Shown in pieces: positions 58,663 through 64,000 of a stretch of 64,000 nucleotides of DNA. Within the stretch, counting starts at the first letter, position 1; every line of letters starts with the position of its first letter. Source of the stretch: Gautieria morchelliformis (Eukaryota; Basidiomycota; Agaricomycetes; Gomphales; Gomphaceae); the NCBI GenBank assembly GCA_015179125.1, contig WHVA01000003.1:186001-250000 (forward strand). Direction: 5' to 3'. A program made the translations under genes and the position numbers. The notes beneath the pieces were generated by a model. It did no database searches. It was given only the letters and a program-made list of their open reading frames with translations, and was not told the DNA's origin.

Positions 58663-60515
58663 TAATGCATCCAGCTGACAAACAACCCATCGAAACCTGG
58701 CCGTCCTGTCAGTCATGATCTTCCAAGAGGAGGAATGATAACTCACATCCCATCTGCACCTTTCATCAACGTCATCTTAATGGTTTCCTTCATCTCTGCC
58801 GAGCATTTACTGAACTTGATATCATTATCCAGCGTCCGGGATACATGGACTTGGATATCGCCACCAACAAGACACTCGTCCATGAACATCTGATGTGAAA
58901 CCAAGCCGCTTAGTGTTTCTTCAATGTCTTGCTCCTTTCTACTCGTTGCCAGAAGGTGTAAATGGTCCAGGCTCCAACCGTGGATCTATTCAAGCAGCTT
59001 CAAAAACTCAGGCCGACTCGGGCATTCGTCGAGGGCATCGAAAACGATATATACGTTCTCGAAACTGCCGATGATAGACTTGAGAGTTGACTTCAGCTCG
59101 CCCGGAGCTGGCGATCGGCGGCTATCTGCGTAGGCAGAGAAGAGTTTCTCCAGGCTGTCGGGGATGCTCGTGCATTTCGAAGACAGCTGCTCGATCAGTG
59201 CACGAAGGACGCCATGTGGCTGTATGTCTTTGCTGTGATAATCGAAATAAACGTATGCGACTACCAGCGAGACCTTGATGAGCTCCTCGATGATGGTGGA
59301 GCTTGATGGACACATTCGTTAGCATGGTAGCTAGTCGGAGACATTTTATGTAATTGTTTACCATAAGACAGTCTTCCCAGCACCGGCTGTGTGTGTTTAT
59401 TAGCGGCGACTATCAAACAAGTATAAAACGTACGCTTGCCGTGAAGCCAAAGAAACGACTGCGCCGCACTTTTCCATTCCAGAAAACTGACTCCTTGCAG
59501 AAACCAGGAGCCCGTGTCCCGTGCAGGCATTCCAGTGCTTCGGCCGATAATCAGGAGCGGACAACCAATGGTAGATTTCCTGTCGATGTTTGTCTGCAGG
59601 GGATCAGTCAGTTTCACACCATCGGGCAGTAGCAATGTCGTACTCACTCTCATGTTCGTCATGTGCCGTCAATGCCAAATTTCTGTAAGCACAATAAGGA
59701 GTGCTCGGTGTTTGAGATTAAGCAGGGAACGTACGTTTGGTCAATGAGCAGAGCAGAAGTAAGCAGCTGATGAAACCTTTGCAGGTTGTCCAGAGTCTTT
59801 CTGACCTCGCCTTGCCTGAATGTCCATGTCAGCACTTTCTTCCGAGATGTGCCTCCATCCCTGCTGTTTATCTTGTTCAAAAGACTTTTCAGCTCGGCGT
59901 GACAACCCGCAAGGGCACACGGTATCGCTTCTATTCCCCCATCTTTGCCTTCTAATACATTATCCACTGTAAGTCCACCTTCGTTGATAAGTTATCCCTT
60001 GCGCTTGCGATAGCTGGGGAAATGGGCATACCGTCTGTGCGTCCACTTTTAGTTTCAACGCTGTACGAACGATCTTTGGTCTTCAACTTCTTCCAGAGGC
60101 TGTTTACCATGGCATGGCGACCCGTACGGCTATTTGGCGTGGAGTCTGTGCGTCGATCTTCGAGTTCTAACTGATTCTCGAGGCTTGTATCAGAAGTTTG
60201 ACGGTCATAGGGCGTATTGAAGGCCGCAATCAAAGTCGGCAATCGGGCGGTCGTTTTGGTTTCCTCATCCTTTATAAGTTCATGGATAGCACTGAGCACC
60301 GGAACTAGTCTGGCGACCTCATCACTGAGCTGATTCATGTCTTTGGACGCATTTTTGTATGTAGTGCCATACGCGGAGCATGTGCTGATAACCGTTTTAC
60401 CGAGTTGAACAACGGCAATGACGCTCGCTGAATGGGCTGATGAGCATGGGAGAAGGAAGAAAACGAGGATCAGTAACTTGCCTGCTACTCCCAGGCCTGC
60501 CAGAGCTTCGGCCAT

Positions 60516-61458
60516 TGGGTCGATTCGATGGCTATTGATATACTTGACAGGCCAGCGCTGCCACCTTTTATACTGATATCAGCGCTTACCATGGCATTAA
60601 TGCATCATGAGAGTCGACGATTAGCGCCATGCACTGACTCAGAGACCTAAAGACGATCACAGCCAGGCTAGGCGATGAACTTTAATTACAGTAAGTCTAT
60701 TGCCTCGCCCATACCGCAGTTGGCAAGTAGTTTCACGTGTGCGCCGGAGACATCAGAGACGCTGCACCGGCTCCAACACTGAAGAGAGGGAGGGCCGAGA
60801 ATCGCTGCTAGCAAGAAATGCGAAATAGAATTTCACGCGTGGGCACCCAGGCCCTTGGCAACGCCGCGAGCATTGCAAAGCGGTGAGTTGCAGTAACCAC
60901 CCTAGAATAGTTTCTACTGCATCATGGCATGTCCGGCACCTCAGGTCACTGCACGTTCTGGCATGCAGTACATTCTGATTGGCTCCATTCATTCAGTAAT
61001 CTGCGGGTGCTGATGTCTGCTCTCCACCGAAACGTCACGATGCGGGTGGGTTTGGTAGTTACCCTCCCCTTTTCATGGCAGATCACCCTATTCGTCCTCT
61101 CTGCACACGCCCCAGGCTACGCCCAATACAAATAAACAGACGAGGTAGAGGCCCTTTTGATTGTCAGATGATATCTTACGGTTGTCAACTATTCCAGGGT
61201 AATTCAGAATTGCTCGTCATAATACCCTGTTCCTGTGGGTTTGGGGCCTTTACCTAGACCATCGTAACGACGAGCTAACTCACCATGATGTATAGCATCC
61301 ATGCAGTTGCCACATTATCTGTGCATACACTCAGTTATCATATTCATCGTCACCGGTCTCGTTGACGACTAGTGCTCGCGCGTGATCGGCCTCGGTGGTA
61401 TTCTCTAGACTACACGCGCCAACGTGGTGATGAGTCGTTGTCCATCGCTATAACGAGC
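60516..61458. other. No gene recognised
   Basis: Divergent space between the NLR-like gene and the Copia element. Its first 100 bases are probably the NLR promoter. A TATA-like word (TTTTATACTGATATC) lies at about 60567-60580, some 55 bases upstream of the NLR start. No other feature seen. Confidence 0.4.
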
Positions 61459-61680
61459 TGTGGAACGAAGGAGATATAATAATCTGATATACTACGATCT
61501 CAAGTAGATCGTTATGCCTTATATACAAAATATGATGTCCATTGTATTACCAATCTCTTCGAGCTGCTGTGCCGATGCGATGCCGGTGCACCAGCAACCC
61601 GGGGTCGAGAGCGATCTCGAGCCTCCGGCTAAATACGTGCCGGCTCTGCCTCGGCCCTATTATCGTCCCGATTACTAACA
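61459..61680 (-). repeat. 3' LTR of Copia element 2 (outer end tentative)
   Basis: Starts TGTTAGTAATCGGG on the minus strand right after the polypurine tract. It contains TATATAAGGC and is closed tentatively at TTCCACA. The exact end needs the missing 5' LTR. Confidence 0.5.
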
Positions 61681-64000
61681 CTCCCCCTCAGCGAGAAGTC
61701 CCTTCGGTAAAATCCTAATTTCCCTAATAGATACCTGTGTTGGTGTAAATCCAATCCCTTTGTAAATATGTCCGCTACATTCTCCTTCGTCGGTACGTAT
61801 GTAAGTGATGTCTCGTGAGAGGCCACTTTCTCACGGATAAAATGATATGCGACATTGATGTGTTTGGTACGCGCATGATACGTTGCGTCATGCGATAGTG
61901 TAATGGCGCCTAGATTGTCTGATCGAAGTGACGTGGGCTGGGTTTGATTGATTCCAAGTTCCTCGATGAAACGCCTCAGCCAGATTAATTGCTTGGCGCC
62001 CTCGGTAAGTGCCATGTATTCGGCCTCCGTGGTAGATAGTGCGATCGTTCACTGCTTCTTCGAGCTCCATGCGAGAGCTCCCCCTCCTAGTATAGCTACA
62101 TAGCCACTAATAGATAGTGCGTTGTTTCTATTAGCATAATCTGAGTCGACAAATATTTTGAGGTCGAGACCAGCGTCTCGTCGGAATGTTATGCCATCGT
62201 CACGTGACCCTTTGAGGTACCTGAGCGCGTGCTTGATCGCCGTCCAGTGCTCAGCTCCGTAAGTAGTAGTGAATTGGCTCAGATGTTGTACGGTAAAGGC
62301 CAAATCAGGTCGCGTGCTGAGTGCTGCATACATGAGTGATCCGATCGCCTTAGCATAGGGTACTTCGGCAGTTGGACCTGTTGAGTCCATAGGTGTCGTG
62401 AGTTTGATCATTTTATGCAGAGGTGTAGATACGGAATGTGCCGTAGCCATGTTGAATCGATCGAGTATGATGTCGATGTAATGTCCTTGAGACATGATCA
62501 GTGTTCCCTCATTCCTATTCTTCTCAACTCTAATTCCCAAGATTTTCTTCATTTCTCCTAAATCTGTTAAAGCGAATTTTCCATGAAGCTCCCCCTTGAG
62601 CTTAATCATCCCTCCTTTGGAGTCAGCAAATAGTCCAAAGTCGTCCACATATACTGATATGACTTCGATTGAGTCCTTATCTTGTCTGATGTAGACGCAT
62701 TCATCGGCTGTGCTTTGATGGAAGCCGAGATCGAGTAGTAATTTGCGTAAGCGCTGATGCCAAGCTCGTCCCGATTGCTTGAGTCCGTAGAGCGCTCTGT
62801 ATATTCTTAGAACGCGTCCAGATCCATCATCAAAACCGTCGGGCTGGCGCATGTAGATCTCCTCATCTATGGTTGAATTGAGGTAGGCGCCTTTGACATC
62901 CATCATTTCGATTTCCCAATAAAGTGTGTTTGCGATCGCTAATAGAACACGTAGTGAATCGAATTTGACCACGGGTGAGGTTATCTCGTAGTAATCCATC
63001 CCTGGCCTCTGTGTGAATCCTTGAGCCACAACCCTTGCTTTAGCCTTATCGAATTGTCCGTCCGGTTGTGTTTTGACAGCGTATACCCATCGGCAACCGA
63101 TAGCTACTCGTCCGGGTGGTAGTTCTGTTAATTCCCATGTTCCTAATGTCTTGTGTTGATCCATCTCAATTTCCATCGCTTTCTCCCAGATCGGCGCATC
63201 ATCACGTGATACCGCCGCTCTGTAATTCTCAGGTTCAGTGACAATTTCTCTCGTTACGTAAACCTGCTCGGTGCATCCTGAATCATTCAGTTTCCGATAA
63301 TCTGGTCTTTGAGTGATACGCGCGCTCCGTCGAATTTGTGGGGCTGGCGCTTGTTCAGGTGGATCAGGAACGGGCGTTGTCTGGGGTGATGATGTCTGTG
63401 GGGTAGATGTGATCGGGTCAGGCACATGCTCGCGCGGTGAGTGCTCCCCCTCGAGCGGTGCCGTGTCGTCATCGTCGTTATCTGGGATAGGGTAGAGTCT
63501 GTTGTCGTTTTCGTCGAATGTAATATTTCTTGAAATTTGAACATGCTTTGAGGCTTTATTGTAATACCTCCAAGCTTTTGCATGTTCTGCTACTCCGACG
63601 AAGATATGTTCTTCTGCCTTTGGATCAAGTTTGGCTCGACGTTGATCCGGCACCATAACCCAGCAATTTGTCCCAAATTCCTCTAGACGTGCTATGTTCG
63701 GCTTCTTGCCGAATAGTGCCTGGAACGGCGTTGCGTCATCTCCAAGCGCTCGCGTGGGTGATCGGTTTTTGATATAGCACACGTAAGCCACGGCCTCGGG
63801 CCAGAGTATTTTTGGCAGGTTCTTGGCAAAGATCATTGCCCGTGCGTGCTCGAGTAAGGTCCGGTTGAGTCGTTCAGCGATTCCATTCTGGGCTGGGGAG
63901 TATGGAGCTGTGGTCTCCATGATAATGCCATATTTTGCACAAAATTCCTTGAAATTTTTATTGACATATTCCCCTCCATTATCCGAGCGAAACCTCTTCA
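61459..64000 (-). mobile_element. Ty1/Copia retrotransposon 2, 3' part, runs off the window
   Basis: Minus-strand pol. From the right edge: integrase core (FSPAQNGIAERLNRTLLEHA-like segment near 63900), a Pro-rich linker, and reverse transcriptase (GCRWVYAVKTQPDGQFDKAK, TQRPGMDYYEITSPVV, VYVDDFGLFAD). RNase H (FVDSDYANRNNALSISGYV, WLRRFIEELG, ADIFTKGL) runs to about 61650. A polypurine tract (TGAGGGGGAG) ends at 61681, and the 3' LTR begins TGTTAGTAATCGGG at 61680. The outer LTR end is tentatively 61459 (TTCCACA); the target duplication cannot be checked because the 5' end is outside. It has about one break within the visible part. It is a different family from the 31.7-kb Copia element. Confidence 0.85.

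Larger units (their letters stand above)
54637..60515 (-). pseudogene. NLR-like protein: N-terminal helical domain, NACHT, ankyrin repeats
   Basis: Start MAEALAGLGVA at 60515. A GC-AG intron (60428-60481) leads to ASVIAVVQLGKTVISTC, typical of fungal NLR N-termini. Other in-phase introns are 59967-60031 and 58697-58746, and one splits the P-loop (acceptor near 59386). Walker A is GKPGAGKT; Walker B is VYIVFDALDECP. CLPKTLYETYDRILLEI and AHFSVREYLVSEDL follow, as usual after NACHT. From about 57140 to 54700 run about 24 ankyrin repeats. Breaks: TAG at 58986-58988, TGA ending the frame at 56584, frame changes near 59525 and near 57490, and a 711-bp MITE at 57952. Such STAND proteins act in fungal self/non-self recognition and regulated cell death. 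This copy is dead, though long conserved segments suggest recent loss. Confidence 0.8.

Noticed and set aside
60428-60490. Hydrophobic LLILVFFLLPCSS stretch as a signal peptide or membrane segment
   Set aside because: It is the translation of a probable GC-AG intron; splicing restores a family-typical soluble N-terminus.
1-64000. tRNA, rRNA or other known RNA genes
   Set aside because: I looked for A/B-box pairs with a foldable cloverleaf and for conserved rRNA words and found none convincing; a covariance-model scan was not possible.

Overview
The window looks like a repeat-rich nuclear segment from a filamentous basidiomycete, most likely an Agaricomycete. Genes have many short introns (about 48-60 bases, GT-AG). 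The recognisable families are typical of mushroom-forming fungi: a fungal-type kinase-like protein, an alpha-kinase with N-terminal CxxC pairs, an integrase-core protein, an F-box/WD40 protein with a long C-terminal tail, and a NACHT/ankyrin NLR-like protein. No prokaryotic signals were seen. Gene calls come from reading frames, splice signals and remembered family patterns; no search was run.

Layout. 0.66-15.5 kb: a degenerate direct repeat (about 1.1-1.35 kb per copy) brackets about 12.4 kb that holds a kinase-like gene (-), a broken integrase-core gene (+), a well preserved multi-exon alpha-kinase gene (-), a C2H2 zinc-finger exon (+), a C-terminal F-box/WD40 fragment (+) and three consecutive hairpins. 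15.9-19.4 kb: weak NLR-like remnants and an ORF1-only LINE copy (-) with a poly(A) tail. 19.96-30.83 kb: an old Ty3/Gypsy chromovirus with LTRs and a 5-bp target duplication (ATGTG). It sits in exon 2 of a Myb/SANT-like gene and itself holds a solo LTR, which holds another probable solo LTR. 31.68-35.93 kb: a very young Ty1/Copia element. 36.3-37.6 kb: a second F-box/WD40 C-terminal fragment (-) with a purine-rich minisatellite in its intron. 38.5-41.6 kb: a gene (-) carrying five copies of a Cys/His unit I do not recognise. 43.8-45.5 kb: a chromovirus 3' remnant, then a 3 x 166 bp tandem array dense in TGA(C/G)TCA motifs, followed by a TATA box. 46.8-53.0 kb: an F-box/WD40 gene (-) cut by a solo LTR and a 3.9-kb TA-flanked DNA transposon. 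54.6-60.5 kb: a NACHT/ankyrin pseudogene (-) with a 711-bp TA-flanked MITE in its NACHT region and a 402-bp higher-order ankyrin repeat. 61.5-64.0 kb: a second Copia element (-) running off the right edge.

The dominant theme is layered insertion into host genes. Several insertions can be ordered and bounded exactly from target-site duplications. The best candidates for something undescribed are the five-unit Cys/His repeat protein, the accessory ORF between pol and the 3' LTR of the chromovirus, and the bZIP-site-like tandem array upstream of a TATA box.
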